Counted from the first letter of the stretch, positions 28,235-36,785 are shown. The stretch: DNA of 47,051 nucleotides from an uncultured Burkholderiales bacterium (GCA_902826305.1 CADEEH010000022.1:1-47051), one strand, 5' to 3'. The notes: generated by a model not told the origin, from the letters alone. Made by a program: numbers and translations.

Positions 28235-29611
28235 TCAACGCGCCGGGGTCGCTGCCTGCGAACTCGACAACGCGGCGAGCCGCGCGGCGTCCGCCGTCGT
28301 GGCCGGTGCCTTCGCCGATGCACGTGCACCCGGTCGTGCGGTGAACTTCATGTGGTGCGCGCGGCCGAGCTTCTCTTTCAGGAAGTCGACCTCGAACTCC
28401 TGCGTGAGCTCCTTGCCGTCCCAGTTGAACGAACGCAGCACCTGCTCGTCGTCGGCGCCTTTCTTGTCCCAGTTGGCCAGCAGCGACGAGGTCACGTAGA
28501 CCCGCTTGCCGTCCCAGCTCTGCGAGACCATGTTCACCTGCTTGCCGGTCACCTTCTCGTAGGTCTGCACCGCCTTGTCCGGGTTGCTCAGGTCGAAGTA
28601 GCGGGTCTTGCCGTCCATGAACGTGTTCACCCACAGCCCCTTGCCATCGGCGGTGATGCTGATGTCCACCGGCAGCGGGATCTTCGACGGGTCGCCGATC
28701 GTCGCCGATTCCTTGGCCTGCCACTGGCCGCCGGCGTCCGGTCGGATGACCCAGATCTTCGAGGTCAGCGCGGTGGCCACCACCGCCCAGTTGTCACCCG
28801 GCTTGAGCGACCAGCGGATCTCCAGCGGCGCGCCCGGCACCTCGAACACCTTCTGCGGCTTCATCGACTTCAGGTCCCACAGGACCATCGAGGCGCCGAA
28901 CCGCTTCATCGCCTCCCCGTCCTTGACCAGCTTGCCGAGGTCCATCATGTAGTTGGTCCAGCCGGTGAAGCTCGAGGTCAGCATCAGGTTCCTGCCGGGA
29001 TTGATGCCGATGTCGTAGCCGTAGCCGTCGCCACCGCCGATCGCCGCCACCGCCTTGGGCATCGGGTACTTCGTGATCACGTCGCCTTTGTTGTTGTACA
29101 GGACGATGCCGGTCTCGCCGCCGTGGTCGCGGGTATTGGACAGGCCCTGCACCAGCATCCGCCCGGGCATCGCGTAGAACGTGTGCGGGCCGACGTAGCC
29201 GGTGCCGGCGAAATTGTTGATCGTCCTGACCAGCTTCGGCCGGGCCGGCTGCGTGCCGACGTCGAAGACGAAGATCTTGTTGTCGTCGAGCCGGCCGGCC
29301 CACAGGTACTTGCGGTCGTCGGTGAAACCCATGTGGTGCGCCTCGCCGCGGCCGCCGACCGACAGCTTGTGGATCACCTTGCCGAAACTCTTCGAGCCGG
29401 GTTCGACGTCGATCGTCACCAGCTTGTCCGAGCCGTCGCCCACGCCGGGGATGCCGAGTGTCCAGACGTGCAGGTAGTGCTCCTGGCCCTTGATCAGCCG
29501 GGCGAGGTAAGGCGAGTTGCAGGTCTCGTCGGCGAGCGCCGGTGCGACCGGCATCGCCGCGACGATGGCGGCGAGTGTGATGGTCCGGAAGGACCGGATG
29601 CGCATCTTCAT
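28235..29611 (-). CDS. mtoX: Methanethiol oxidase (selenium-binding protein SBP56 family)
   Basis: A 458-residue member of the SBP56 family, bacterial forms of which are copper-dependent methanethiol oxidases converting methanethiol, oxygen and water to formaldehyde, hydrogen sulfide and hydrogen peroxide. A clear signal peptide (MKMRIRSFRTITLAAIVAAM, cleaved after ALA near 27) places it in the periplasm. The mature N-terminal Cys31 (CNSPY), the histidine pair in RGEAHHMGF (92-93), VGPHTFYAMPG and the late RAHHMKF are the conserved metal-site regions. The start at 29611 has an excellent AAGGAGGAG site. The last 45 residues are Ala-rich and probably disordered. The SCO and MauG-like genes follow directly, the arrangement described for Hyphomicrobium mtoX. 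Confidence 0.93.
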   Translation of the reverse strand: MKMRIRSFRTITLAAIVAAMPVAPALADETCNSPYLARLIKGQEHYLHVWTLGIPGVGDGSDKLVTIDVEPGSKSFGKVIHKLSVGGRGEAHHMGFTDDRKYLWAGRLDDNKIFVFDVGTQPARPKLVRTINNFAGTGYVGPHTFYAMPGRMLVQGLSNTRDHGGETGIVLYNNKGDVITKYPMPKAVAAIGGGDGYGYDIGINPGRNLMLTSSFTGWTNYMMDLGKLVKDGEAMKRFGASMVLWDLKSMKPQKVFEVPGAPLEIRWSLKPGDNWAVVATALTSKIWVIRPDAGGQWQAKESATIGDPSKIPLPVDISITADGKGLWVNTFMDGKTRYFDLSNPDKAVQTYEKVTGKQVNMVSQSWDGKRVYVTSSLLANWDKKGADDEQVLRSFNWDGKELTQEFEVDFLKEKLGRAHHMKFTARPGARASAKAPATTADAARLAALSSSQAATPAR

Positions 29612-29665
29612 GTGTCTCCTCCTTGGCGATTCGACGACGTGTGGATCACGAGGCGCCGGTTGTCG

Positions 29666-29695
29666 AACATACTCCCGCGCCACATCGCATCGCAA
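29666..29695 (-). promoter_or_regulatory. Candidate mtoX promoter
   Basis: On the minus strand TTGCGA (29695-29690) and TATGTT (29671-29666) are spaced by 18 bases, about 55 bases before the mtoX start. The match to a sigma-70 promoter is fair and found by eye only. Confidence 0.4.
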
Positions 29696-29732
29696 TCACA
29701 TTCGGCACGCCGTCGTTGCGGCGGGGAGCGCC

Positions 29733-29768
29733 TCGGATCCGGCGCGGATCCGACGGACGACATATCAT
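29733..29768 (+). promoter_or_regulatory. Inverted repeat and -10-like box before the short-chain dehydrogenase gene
   Basis: Arms TCGGATCC (29733-29740) and GGATCCGA (29746-29753) are perfectly complementary around GGCGC. A -10-like TATCAT (29763-29768) follows after 9 bases, so the repeat would cover the -35 region, as repressor sites often do. No regulator gene is adjacent. Confidence 0.45.
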
Positions 29769-29817
29769 TCGTCGCCGGCTCGCGCGGCGGCGGATCAACC
29801 CTGGGGAGGCACGGGCC

Positions 29818-30654
29818 ATGACACTGCACGGCAAGACCTTGTTCATCACCGGCGCCTCCCGCGGCATCGGGCTGGCGATCGGCCGGCGCGCCGGCGCGCT
29901 CGGGGCCAACGTCGTGATCGCGGCCAAGACCGTCGAGGCGCATCCGAAGCTGCCGGGCACGATCCATTCGGCGGCCGCCGAGATCGAGGCCGCCGGCGGG
30001 CGCGCGCTGGCGCTGCAGGTCGACATCCGGGACGAGGCGGCGGTCGGCGCCGCGGTCGCGCGGGCCCGGGATCACTTCGGTGGCATCGATGTCCTGGTCA
30101 ACAACGCGAGTGCGATCTCGCTGACCGACACCCCCAACACCCCCGGCCGACGGTTCGACCTGATGTTCGGCGTCAACGTGCGCGGCACCTTCGTCTGCAC
30201 GCAGGCGTGCCTGCCGGCGCTGGTCGAGTCGGCACGGGCCGGCCGTTCGCCGCACGTGCTGACCCTGAGCCCGCCGCTGAACATGGATGCGAAGTGGTTC
30301 GCGCCGCATGTCGCGTACACGATGGCCAAGTACGGGATGAGCCTGTGTGTGCTCGGCCACGCCGAGGAGTTCCGCGGCCACGGCATCGCGGTCAACGCAC
30401 TCTGGCCGCGAACGGTGATCCAGACCGCGGCCCTGCAGATGATCCCGGGCATCGAGCCGGCGATGTGCCGTACGCCGGAGATCATGGCCGACGCGGCCTG
30501 CGCGATCCTCGAGACCGATCCACGCGCCCCGGGCGCGAGCGGCAACTTCTTCATCGACGAACAGGTGTTGCGCGGCCGCGGCGTCACCGACTTCGATCGT
30601 TACTCGGTGGTGCCCGGCTCCAGGGCGCTGCTGCCGGATCTGTTCCTCGACTGA
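29818..30654 (+). CDS. Short-chain dehydrogenase/reductase (HSDL2-like)
   Basis: A 278-residue SDR with cofactor-binding TGASRGIG (11-18), NNAS (95-98) and a catalytic Ser151, Tyr167 and Lys171 (YTMAK). The short insertion GTIHSAAAEIEAAGGRAL after the second strand, and the DTDPRAPGASGNFFIDEQVL region, are typical of hydroxysteroid dehydrogenase-like protein 2 (HSDL2)-related bacterial enzymes; these act on acyl-CoA or fatty substrates in some cases, but substrate is not settled here. NADP preference is likely because no acidic residue follows strand 2 clearly. ATG at 29818 starts at MTLHGKTLFITGASR; a GGGAGG site lies about 9 bases before. FkbM follows after 11 bases. Confidence 0.9.
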   Translation: MTLHGKTLFITGASRGIGLAIGRRAGALGANVVIAAKTVEAHPKLPGTIHSAAAEIEAAGGRALALQVDIRDEAAVGAAVARARDHFGGIDVLVNNASAISLTDTPNTPGRRFDLMFGVNVRGTFVCTQACLPALVESARAGRSPHVLTLSPPLNMDAKWFAPHVAYTMAKYGMSLCVLGHAEEFRGHGIAVNALWPRTVIQTAALQMIPGIEPAMCRTPEIMADAACAILETDPRAPGASGNFFIDEQVLRGRGVTDFDRYSVVPGSRALLPDLFLD

Positions 30655-30665
30655 GAGCGACCGCC

Positions 30666-31538
30666 ATGATGAAGCTGCGCGAGGTGCTGTTCGGCCTCGG
30701 CCTGCGCCCGAAACCGCGCGAGTATGGCGTCGCGATCGTCGACTGCTCGATCGACGGGCGCCGGCTGCGCCGCGCGCAGTGGCTGCATCCGAAGGAATCG
30801 GACAAGACGCCGCGGCAGGCTGACGTCGAGACGCTGCGCGAGTTCCTGCGCCCCGGCGACACCGCACTCGACATCGGCGCCCACAGCGGCGACACGACGC
30901 TGCCGATGGCGGTGGCGGTCGGTGCCGGGGGGACGGTGATCGCGTTCGAGCCGAACCCCTACGTGTACAAGGCACTGCAGGCGCAGGTCGGGCTGAATCC
31001 GGACATCGGCCGCATCCATGCCTATCCGTACGCCGCGATGGACGAGGACGGCGAATACGAGTTCTCGTACGGCGACCCCGGCTACTGCAACGGCGGCTAC
31101 GAGGGCGCCAGCCACTCGTGGCGGATGCGTGCGTTCTTCAAGCTGCGTGTGCAGGGACGCAACCTGGAGCGGCTGCTGGCGGCCGAGCACCCGGCCGCGC
31201 TCGAACGGCTGCGCTACGTGAAGATCGACACCGAAGGGCACGACTTCGCGGTGTTCCGATCGATCCGGGGGTTGATCCGCCGCCACCGGCCGGTGCTGCG
31301 GGCCGAGGTCAACCGCTTCATGCCGGTCGAGGAGCGGCGCGAGTTCGTGGCCGCGCTGCGTGCCGCCGGGTATCGGCCGCACCGGATCGACCCGGCGAGT
31401 GAACGGCCGGCCGAGGAGGTCAGTGAAACGACGTTGACCTCGGTCACCCACTTCGACATCCACGGGGTGCCGCTGGACCAGGCCGGGGGGCACGAGGTGG
31501 CGGCGCGGCCGAGCAGCGAATCCCCGCTGGAAAGCTAA
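30666..31538 (+). CDS. FkbM-family methyltransferase
   Basis: A 290-residue SAM-dependent O-methyltransferase of the FkbM family. The SAM-binding motif I is GDTALDIGAHSGDTTL (about 64-79), motif II FEPNP follows (about 95-99), and the FkbM-typical YVKIDTEGHDFAVFRSI is near 188-204, ending at EVNRFMP. Family members methylate sugars, polyketides or lipids; target is not visible here. The start is ATG at 30666 (a second ATG follows at 30669). It shares its 3' end with the thioesterase gene on the opposite strand: the stops TAA (31536-31538) and TAG (31537-31535) overlap by two bases. The link to the SDR gene 11 bases upstream suggests joint transcription. Confidence 0.88.
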   Translation: MMKLREVLFGLGLRPKPREYGVAIVDCSIDGRRLRRAQWLHPKESDKTPRQADVETLREFLRPGDTALDIGAHSGDTTLPMAVAVGAGGTVIAFEPNPYVYKALQAQVGLNPDIGRIHAYPYAAMDEDGEYEFSYGDPGYCNGGYEGASHSWRMRAFFKLRVQGRNLERLLAAEHPAALERLRYVKIDTEGHDFAVFRSIRGLIRRHRPVLRAEVNRFMPVEERREFVAALRAAGYRPHRIDPASERPAEEVSETTLTSVTHFDIHGVPLDQAGGHEVAARPSSESPLES

Positions 31539-32062
31539 CGCCCGGCGGGCGCCAGCGCCGGCACCGGTCGCGGCTGGCGATGTTCGTCGGTGGCCACGTA
31601 GGTCAGCGTCGCCTCGGTGACCTTGACGATCTCCTCGTCGAGCCGGTTGCGTTGCGCGTAGACCTCGACGTTGACGGTGATCGAGGTCCGGCCGACGCGG
31701 ACGATGTCGGCGTAGAAGGACAACACGTCGCCGACGAACACCGGTTGCTTGAACACGAACGAGTTGACCGCCACCGTGGCCACGCGGCCGTTGGACCGTC
31801 GCACCGCCGGCAACGCGCCGGCGATGTCGACCTGCGCCATGATCCAGCCGCCGAAGACGTCGCCGTGGATGTTGGCATCCGAGGGCAGCGGCATCACCCG
31901 CAAGGCCGGCTGCTTGTCGATCGGCAGCACCAGCGGGGCCGGCTGGCGCGATCGGCGCGGCGCGGCAGCGGTGCGCCTGCGAGCCGGCGCGCGGGCACCC
32001 CGCGCCGCGGCCGACGGGTTCGAGGGCGTGCGGACGGTACGGGAACGTGGTTTCGATGTCAT
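31535..32062 (-). CDS. Acyl-CoA thioesterase, hotdog fold (YciA-type)
   Basis: A 175-residue protein; the hotdog domain covers about residues 45-165. Catalytic-region motif IHGDVFGGWIMAQVDIAGALPA, followed by VAVNSFVFKQPVFVGDVLSFYADIVRVGRTSITVNVEVYA, matches YciA/BACH-type thioesterases that hydrolyse medium and long acyl-CoA. The first 44 residues are rich in Arg, Ala and Pro, with no equivalent in the family; the true start may be internal, such as a GTG near residue 45, and no ATG lies between. ATG at 32062 is kept as the only ATG. Its gene is divergent from the ATM1-type exporter (87 bases). Confidence 0.88.
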   Translation of the reverse strand: MTSKPRSRTVRTPSNPSAAARGARAPARRRTAAAPRRSRQPAPLVLPIDKQPALRVMPLPSDANIHGDVFGGWIMAQVDIAGALPAVRRSNGRVATVAVNSFVFKQPVFVGDVLSFYADIVRVGRTSITVNVEVYAQRNRLDEEIVKVTEATLTYVATDEHRQPRPVPALAPAGR

Positions 32063-32149
32063 CGCGAGGGCGAGGGCGGTCCGGGAATTGCGCCAAGGGA
32101 TGGCCGCCACCGCAGAATATCGTCTTTCGCCACCGGCCACCAACGCGTC

Positions 32150-34042
32150 ATGCGCCACCGATCCTCCGCCGCCGAACCGATTCCCGCAGCGGCCGGCACC
32201 CGTCCGGGCTCCGCGCCGATCCGCGGCGACTGGCGGACCGTGCGCACGCTGCTGCCGTACCTGTGGGCCTATCGCTGGCGGGTCGCGCTGGCGCTGTCCT
32301 GCCTGATCGCCGCCAAGGTCGCCAACGTCGGTGTGCCGCTGGTGCTCAAGCGGATCGTCGACGCACTCGACCTGAAGGCGGGTGATCCGCGCGCGCTGCT
32401 GGTCGTGCCGGTCGCGCTGCTGGTCGTCTACGGCCTGCTGCGGGTGTCGGTGACCCTGTTCACCGAGCTGCGCGAGGTGATCTTCTCCCGCGTCACCCAC
32501 GATGCCTCGCGGACGATCACGCTGCAGGTGTTCCGCCACCTGTTCGGGCTGTCGCTGCGTTTCCACCTGGAGCGACAGATGGGCGGCATGTCGCGCGACA
32601 TCGAGCGCGGCTCGCAGGGCATCAGCAGCCTGATCTCGTACACGCTGTACAGCATCCTGCCGACGCTGGTCGAGATCACGCTGGTGATCGGTTACCTGAT
32701 CATCAACTACGACGGCAGTTTCGCCTCGATCGCACTCGGTGCGCTGGTGCTCTACGTGGTCTGGTCGATCCGGGTGACCGAATGGCGCACGCAGTTCCGG
32801 CGCCGGATGAACGAGCAGGACTCGCGCGCCAACACCCGCGCGATCGACGCGCTGATCAACTACGAGACGGTCAAGTACTTCGGCAACGAGGACTTCGAGG
32901 CGCGGCGCTACAACGACAACCTGGTCGAGCGGATGCGTGCGGCGATCAAGTCGCAGACCTCGCTGTCGGTGCTCAACCTCGGCCAGAGCATCATCATCGC
33001 GATCGCGGTGACGCTGCTGGTCTGGCGGGCGACCGCCGGTGTCGTCGACGGGACGATGAGCCTCGGCGACCTGGTGCTGGTCAACGCGTTCATGATCCAG
33101 CTCTACATCCCGCTGAACTTCCTCGGCGTGTTGTACCGTGAGATCAAGCAGGCGCTGATCGACATGGAGCGGCTGTTCCGCCTGCTGGGCGAACAGCACG
33201 AGGTGGCCGATGCACCCGACGCGCCGCCGCTGCGGCTGCTGTCGCGGGCGGCCTCCGCCGGCGGCGCGGGCGGGCAGGTGGGGCCGGAGGTCCGTTTCGA
33301 GAAGGTGGCGTTCCGCTACGAGGCCGAGCGGCCGATCCTGCACGAGGTCGACTTCACGATCGCGCCCGGGCGCACCACGGCCGTGGTCGGCGCCAGCGGG
33401 GCCGGCAAGTCGACGCTGGCGCGGCTGATGTTCCGCTTCTACGACGTGTCCGGCGGGCGCATCCTGATCGACGGCCAGGACATCCGTTCGGTGACCCAGG
33501 CCAGCCTGCGCGCGGCGATCGGCATCGTGCCGCAGGACACGGTGCTGTTCAACGACACGATCGGCTACAACCTGGGCTACGGCCGGCCGGGCGTGGGTGA
33601 CGCGGAGATCGAGCGCGCGGTGCAGGCCGCCCAGCTGTCGGCGTTCATCGCGTCGCTGCCGCAGGGCCTGGGCACCGTCGTCGGCGAACGCGGGCTCAAG
33701 CTGTCCGGCGGCGAGAAGCAGCGGGTCGCGATCGCCCGCACGCTGCTGAAGAACCCGCCGATCCTGATCCTCGACGAAGCCACCTCGGCGCTCGACACCC
33801 ACAACGAGCAGGCGATCCAGGATGCGCTGCGGGCGATCGCCGCCGACCGGACGACACTGGTCATCGCACACCGGCTGTCGACGATCATCGATGCCGACCA
33901 GATCCTGGTGCTGGTCGACGGCCGTGTCGCCGAGCGTGGAACCCACGGCGAACTGCTGGCTCAGGGTGGCGTGTACTCGCGGATGTGGTTCGCCCAGGCG
34001 CAGGACTGGGATCCGGCGCCGGGCATCGAGGCGGTCACCTGA
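32150..34042 (+). CDS. ABC exporter of the ATM1/HMT1 type
   Basis: A 630-residue half-transporter with six membrane helices followed by an ATPase domain, the ABCB7/ATM1 layout. The subfamily signature YETVKYFGNE (about 243-252) is present, which in these exporters marks glutathione-binding transporters of mitochondria and proteobacteria. Walker A is GASGAGKST from residue 414, the ABC signature is LSGGEKQRVAIARTLL, Walker B ILILDEATSALD and the switch histidine IAHRLSTI. Bacterial relatives such as Novosphingobium Atm1 export glutathione adducts and metal-glutathione complexes, giving metal tolerance. ATG at 32150 is chosen since the upstream frame runs through the opposite thioesterase gene. 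Location beside metal and thiol genes is suggestive only. Confidence 0.92.
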   Translation: MRHRSSAAEPIPAAAGTRPGSAPIRGDWRTVRTLLPYLWAYRWRVALALSCLIAAKVANVGVPLVLKRIVDALDLKAGDPRALLVVPVALLVVYGLLRVSVTLFTELREVIFSRVTHDASRTITLQVFRHLFGLSLRFHLERQMGGMSRDIERGSQGISSLISYTLYSILPTLVEITLVIGYLIINYDGSFASIALGALVLYVVWSIRVTEWRTQFRRRMNEQDSRANTRAIDALINYETVKYFGNEDFEARRYNDNLVERMRAAIKSQTSLSVLNLGQSIIIAIAVTLLVWRATAGVVDGTMSLGDLVLVNAFMIQLYIPLNFLGVLYREIKQALIDMERLFRLLGEQHEVADAPDAPPLRLLSRAASAGGAGGQVGPEVRFEKVAFRYEAERPILHEVDFTIAPGRTTAVVGASGAGKSTLARLMFRFYDVSGGRILIDGQDIRSVTQASLRAAIGIVPQDTVLFNDTIGYNLGYGRPGVGDAEIERAVQAAQLSAFIASLPQGLGTVVGERGLKLSGGEKQRVAIARTLLKNPPILILDEATSALDTHNEQAIQDALRAIAADRTTLVIAHRLSTIIDADQILVLVDGRVAERGTHGELLAQGGVYSRMWFAQAQDWDPAPGIEAVT

Positions 34043-34134
34043 CCGGTGCCGGCCGGCATCGGCGCGCCGGATCCGCGTCGGGTTTGTCCCAAGTGCTTGA
34101 TTGCCAAGGGATTGGTTAACCTTCTGGCACCCTG

Positions 34135-34156
34135 CGCCGTTGAACCGGCGTTTGTT
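34135..34156 (+). terminator. Weak hairpin after the ABC exporter
   Basis: A 5-bp stem, CGCCG and CGGCG, with loop TTGAAC, then TTTGTT. Lying 92 bases after the stop at 34042 and 46 before gltI, it could be a weak terminator. Confidence 0.3.
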
Positions 34157-34201
34157 AGACTTCCCCACCGACCGCGCATCCCTTTCCCACAGGAGCTCAA
34201 C

Positions 34202-35095
34202 ATGCAAGTCACCAAGGCCCTCACCCTCGCTGCAGGGCTGGCACTGACGACCGGACTGGCCCACGCGCAGACCCTCGAGGGCACGCTGAAGAAGGTCAAG
34301 GAGACCGGCACCATCACGATCGGCCACCGGGAGTCGTCGGTGCCGTTCTCGTATCTCGACGACAAGCAGCAGCCGGTCGGCTACGCGATGGACCTGTGCC
34401 TGAAGATCGTCGATGCGGTCAGGACCGAACTGAAGACACCGGGCATCAAGGTCCAGTACCAGCCGGTGACCTCGGCCAATCGGATCCCGCTGATGCAGAA
34501 CGGGACGATCGACCTGGAGTGCGGCTCGACCACCAACTCGGTCGAACGGCAGAAGCAGGTGTCGTTCGGGCCCACGTACTTCGTGATCAACGTGACCGCG
34601 GCGGTCAAGAAGGCTTCCGGCATCAGCACGCTGGCCGACCTGAACGGCAAGACGATCTCGACCACCTCGGGCACCACCGCCGTGCCGCTGCTGAAGGGCT
34701 TCGAGAAGACCAAGAGCGTCGACGTCAAGGAGATCTACGGCAAGGATCACGCCGAATCGTTCCTGCTGCTGTCGCAGGATCGCTCGTCCGCGTTCGTGAT
34801 GGACGACATCCTGCTGGCCGGACAGATCGCCAACTCGCCGTCGCCGGCCGACTACAAGATCATCCCCGAGTCGCTGCGCCAGGAGCCGTACAGCATGATG
34901 CTGCGCAAGGACGACCCGCAGTTCAAGGCGCTGGTCGACAAGACGATCACCGCGGTGATGAAGTCCGGCGAGATCGAGAAGATCTACGCCAAGTGGTTCC
35001 AGTCCGCGATCCCGCCGAAGAACGTCAACCTGAACTTCGAGATGTCGCCGGCGCTGAAGGAAGCGTTCAAGAACCCGAACGACAAGGGCATCTGA
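34202..35095 (+). CDS. gltI: Glutamate/aspartate ABC transporter substrate-binding protein
   Basis: A 297-residue periplasmic binding protein with a signal peptide (MQVTKALTLAAGLALTTGLA, cleaved after HAQ/AHA near 22). The domain begins GTLKKVKETGTITIGHRESSVPFSYLDD, with the family-specific IDLECGSTTNSVERQKQVSFGPTYFV and the second lobe STTSGTTAVPLLKGFEKTK, and ends NLNFEMSPALKEAF; this closely fits the GltI/DEBP type for glutamate and aspartate. A CAGGAGCTC site lies 7 bases before the ATG. It is the first gene of gltIJKL and is separated from gltJ by 217 bases with a terminator hairpin, which would give more binding protein than membrane components. Confidence 0.94.
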   Translation: MQVTKALTLAAGLALTTGLAHAQTLEGTLKKVKETGTITIGHRESSVPFSYLDDKQQPVGYAMDLCLKIVDAVRTELKTPGIKVQYQPVTSANRIPLMQNGTIDLECGSTTNSVERQKQVSFGPTYFVINVTAAVKKASGISTLADLNGKTISTTSGTTAVPLLKGFEKTKSVDVKEIYGKDHAESFLLLSQDRSSAFVMDDILLAGQIANSPSPADYKIIPESLRQEPYSMMLRKDDPQFKALVDKTITAVMKSGEIEKIYAKWFQSAIPPKNVNLNFEMSPALKEAFKNPNDKGI

Positions 35096-35185
35096 TCGCG
35101 CCGGTGGTGATCGTCGCCGCACTGCGGCGGCGATCGTCCGGGCGTGACCGGCGGATGCGTTCCGCCGGTCGAGGCATCACGAAAG

Positions 35186-35217
35186 ACGGCTGCGGCGCAC
35201 GCAGCCGTTTTGCTTTG
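35186..35217 (+). terminator. Intrinsic terminator between gltI and gltJ
   Basis: Perfect 9-bp stem ACGGCTGCG (35186-35194) and CGCAGCCGT (35200-35208), loop GCGCA, followed by TTTTGCTTT. It lies 90 bases after the gltI stop and 105 before gltJ, so it would attenuate read-through within the operon. The AAAGACGG before the stem is a purine tract that weakly supports use on the minus strand too, but no gene needs it there. Confidence 0.8.
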
Positions 35218-35312
35218 CGGGCCGCGGACGATCGATCGGTGCCCTTCCGGATCGCGCCGCTTTCAAGTAATGTCGGAGCCGCCGCCGCAATGGCGGCCTC
35301 TGCGCGGACGAC

Positions 35313-36053
35313 ATGAAGAACTACGACTGGAACTGGGCACTGTTTCTCGAGCCGGGACCCGAGGGCGACGCGAGCTGGCTCTCGATCCTGTTCTCCGGCC
35401 TGGGCTGGACGCTGCTGCTGGCCCTGCTCGCCTGGCTGATCGCGTTCATCGTCGGTTCGGCGGTCGGCGTGATGCGCACCACCGAGAACCCGTGGCTGGT
35501 CCGCATCGGCAACGCGTGGGTCGAGGTGTTCCGCAACGTGCCGCTGCTGGTCCAGCTGTTCCTGTGGTTCTACGTGATGCCCGAACTGATCCCGCCGCTC
35601 AAGCGCTGGGTGATCGGCGTGGACCCGATCACCAGCCAGTTCGCCTCGGCGGTGATCTGCCTCGGACTGTTCACCTCGGCGCGGATCGCCGAGCAGGTGC
35701 GCTCGGGCATCCAGTCGCTGCCGCGCGGCCAGCGCTTCGCCGGGTATGCACTCGGCCTGACGCAGGCGCAGACCTACCGCCACGTGCTGCTGCCGATGGC
35801 CTATCGGATCATCATCCCGCCGCTGACCTCCGAGACGATGAACCTGATCAAGAACACGTCGGTTGCGCTGACCATCGGCCTGGCCGAGCTGATGTTCCGC
35901 ACCCGCGAGATGGGTGAGTACACGTTCAAGTTCTTCGAGGCCTTCACCGCGGCGACGCTGATCTACATCGTCGTCTCGATGACCGCCAACCGCGTGATGG
36001 CCTGGCTCGAGCGCCGGCTCGCGGTGCCCGGCTACATCGCCGGGGGCAAGTGA
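35313..36053 (+). CDS. gltJ: Glutamate/aspartate ABC transporter permease
   Basis: A 246-residue inner-membrane permease of the amino-acid HisM/GltJ type with about five membrane segments; the EAA-loop that contacts the ATPase is SLPRGQRFAGYALGLTQAQTYRHVLLPMAYR. The N-terminal MKNYDWNWALFLEP is typical for GltJ. It pairs with GltK to form the pore for glutamate and aspartate. It shares TGATG with gltK (its stop TGA at 36051-36053 overlaps the gltK ATG at 36053), so both are translationally coupled. Confidence 0.93.
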   Translation: MKNYDWNWALFLEPGPEGDASWLSILFSGLGWTLLLALLAWLIAFIVGSAVGVMRTTENPWLVRIGNAWVEVFRNVPLLVQLFLWFYVMPELIPPLKRWVIGVDPITSQFASAVICLGLFTSARIAEQVRSGIQSLPRGQRFAGYALGLTQAQTYRHVLLPMAYRIIIPPLTSETMNLIKNTSVALTIGLAELMFRTREMGEYTFKFFEAFTAATLIYIVVSMTANRVMAWLERRLAVPGYIAGGK

Positions 36054-36742
36054 TGGCCGGTTTCGACTGGGGCGCCGTCACCGGCAATCTCGGCTACATC
36101 CTCGGCGTCGGTTTTGCGTACACGGTCCAGCTGACGGCGATCGCCAGCCTGGGCGGCATCGTGCTCGGCACGCTGCTCGCGCTCGCGCGACTGTCGCCGA
36201 TCACGCCGGTGGCCTACCTCGCCGCCGGCTACGTGAACCTGATGCGCTCGATCCCGCTGATCATGGTGCTCTTCTGGTTCTTCTTCCTGGTGCCGCTGAT
36301 GCTGCAGTCGATCACCGGTGCCGACCGACCGCCGAAAGTCGGCCCGGAAGTCACCGCGATCGTCACCTTCATCCTGTTCGAGGCGGCCTACTTCTGCGAG
36401 ATCGTCCGCGCCGGGATCCAGAGCATCTCGAAGGGCCAGGTCGGTGCCGCGTACGCGCTCGGGCTCACCTACCCGCAGGCGATGCGGCTGATCATCCTGC
36501 CGCAGGCGTTCCGCAACATGATCCCGGTGCTGCTGACCCAGACCATCGTGCTGTTCCAGGACACCTCGCTGGTCTACGTGTTGTCGGCGACCGACTTCCT
36601 CGGCGCCGCCTCCAAGATCGGCCAGCGCGACGGCCGCCTGGTCGAGGTCTACACGTTCGTTGCGATCGTCTACTTCCTGATCTGCGTGACGCTGTCGTTC
36701 ATGGTCAAACGGCTGCAGAAGCGGATCGCGGTGATCCGATGA
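36053..36742 (+). CDS. gltK: Glutamate/aspartate ABC transporter permease
   Basis: Second permease, 229 residues and about five membrane segments, starting [20 protein letters not shown]. The EAA-loop is [31 protein letters not shown] and the end is [17 protein letters not shown], as in GltK. ATG at 36053 overlaps the gltJ stop; a GTG codon three bases upstream also fits the frame but is not needed. It forms the transport channel with GltJ and lies 43 bases before gltL. Confidence 0.92.
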   Translation: MAGFDWGAVTGNLGYILGVGFAYTVQLTAIASLGGIVLGTLLALARLSPITPVAYLAAGYVNLMRSIPLIMVLFWFFFLVPLMLQSITGADRPPKVGPEVTAIVTFILFEAAYFCEIVRAGIQSISKGQVGAAYALGLTYPQAMRLIILPQAFRNMIPVLLTQTIVLFQDTSLVYVLSATDFLGAASKIGQRDGRLVEVYTFVAIVYFLICVTLSFMVKRLQKRIAVIR

Positions 36743-36785
36743 CCGGCCCGCACCACCCCCATCCCGCTACCCGGAGTTCGACCGA

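Noticed and set aside
27990-28724. Long N-terminal extension of the SCO-like protein
   Set aside because: The frame opens far into mtoX, but a signal peptide directly after the mtoX stop marks the real start; the extension is antisense-type composition.
28079-29821. 580-residue open frame on the plus strand over mtoX
   Set aside because: Shadow of mtoX, whose signal peptide, ribosome-binding site and motifs are clear on the other strand.
34140-34161. Promoter TTGAAC to TAGACT before gltI
   Set aside because: The spacing between the boxes is about 10 bases, far below the 16-18 needed.
31535-35122. 1195-residue open frame on the minus strand
   Set aside because: It runs antisense to the ABC exporter and gltI, both with full family motifs. 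Only its last 175 codons (the hotdog thioesterase, 31535-32062) are real; the rest has the Arg/Asp/His-rich composition of a GC-rich shadow frame.
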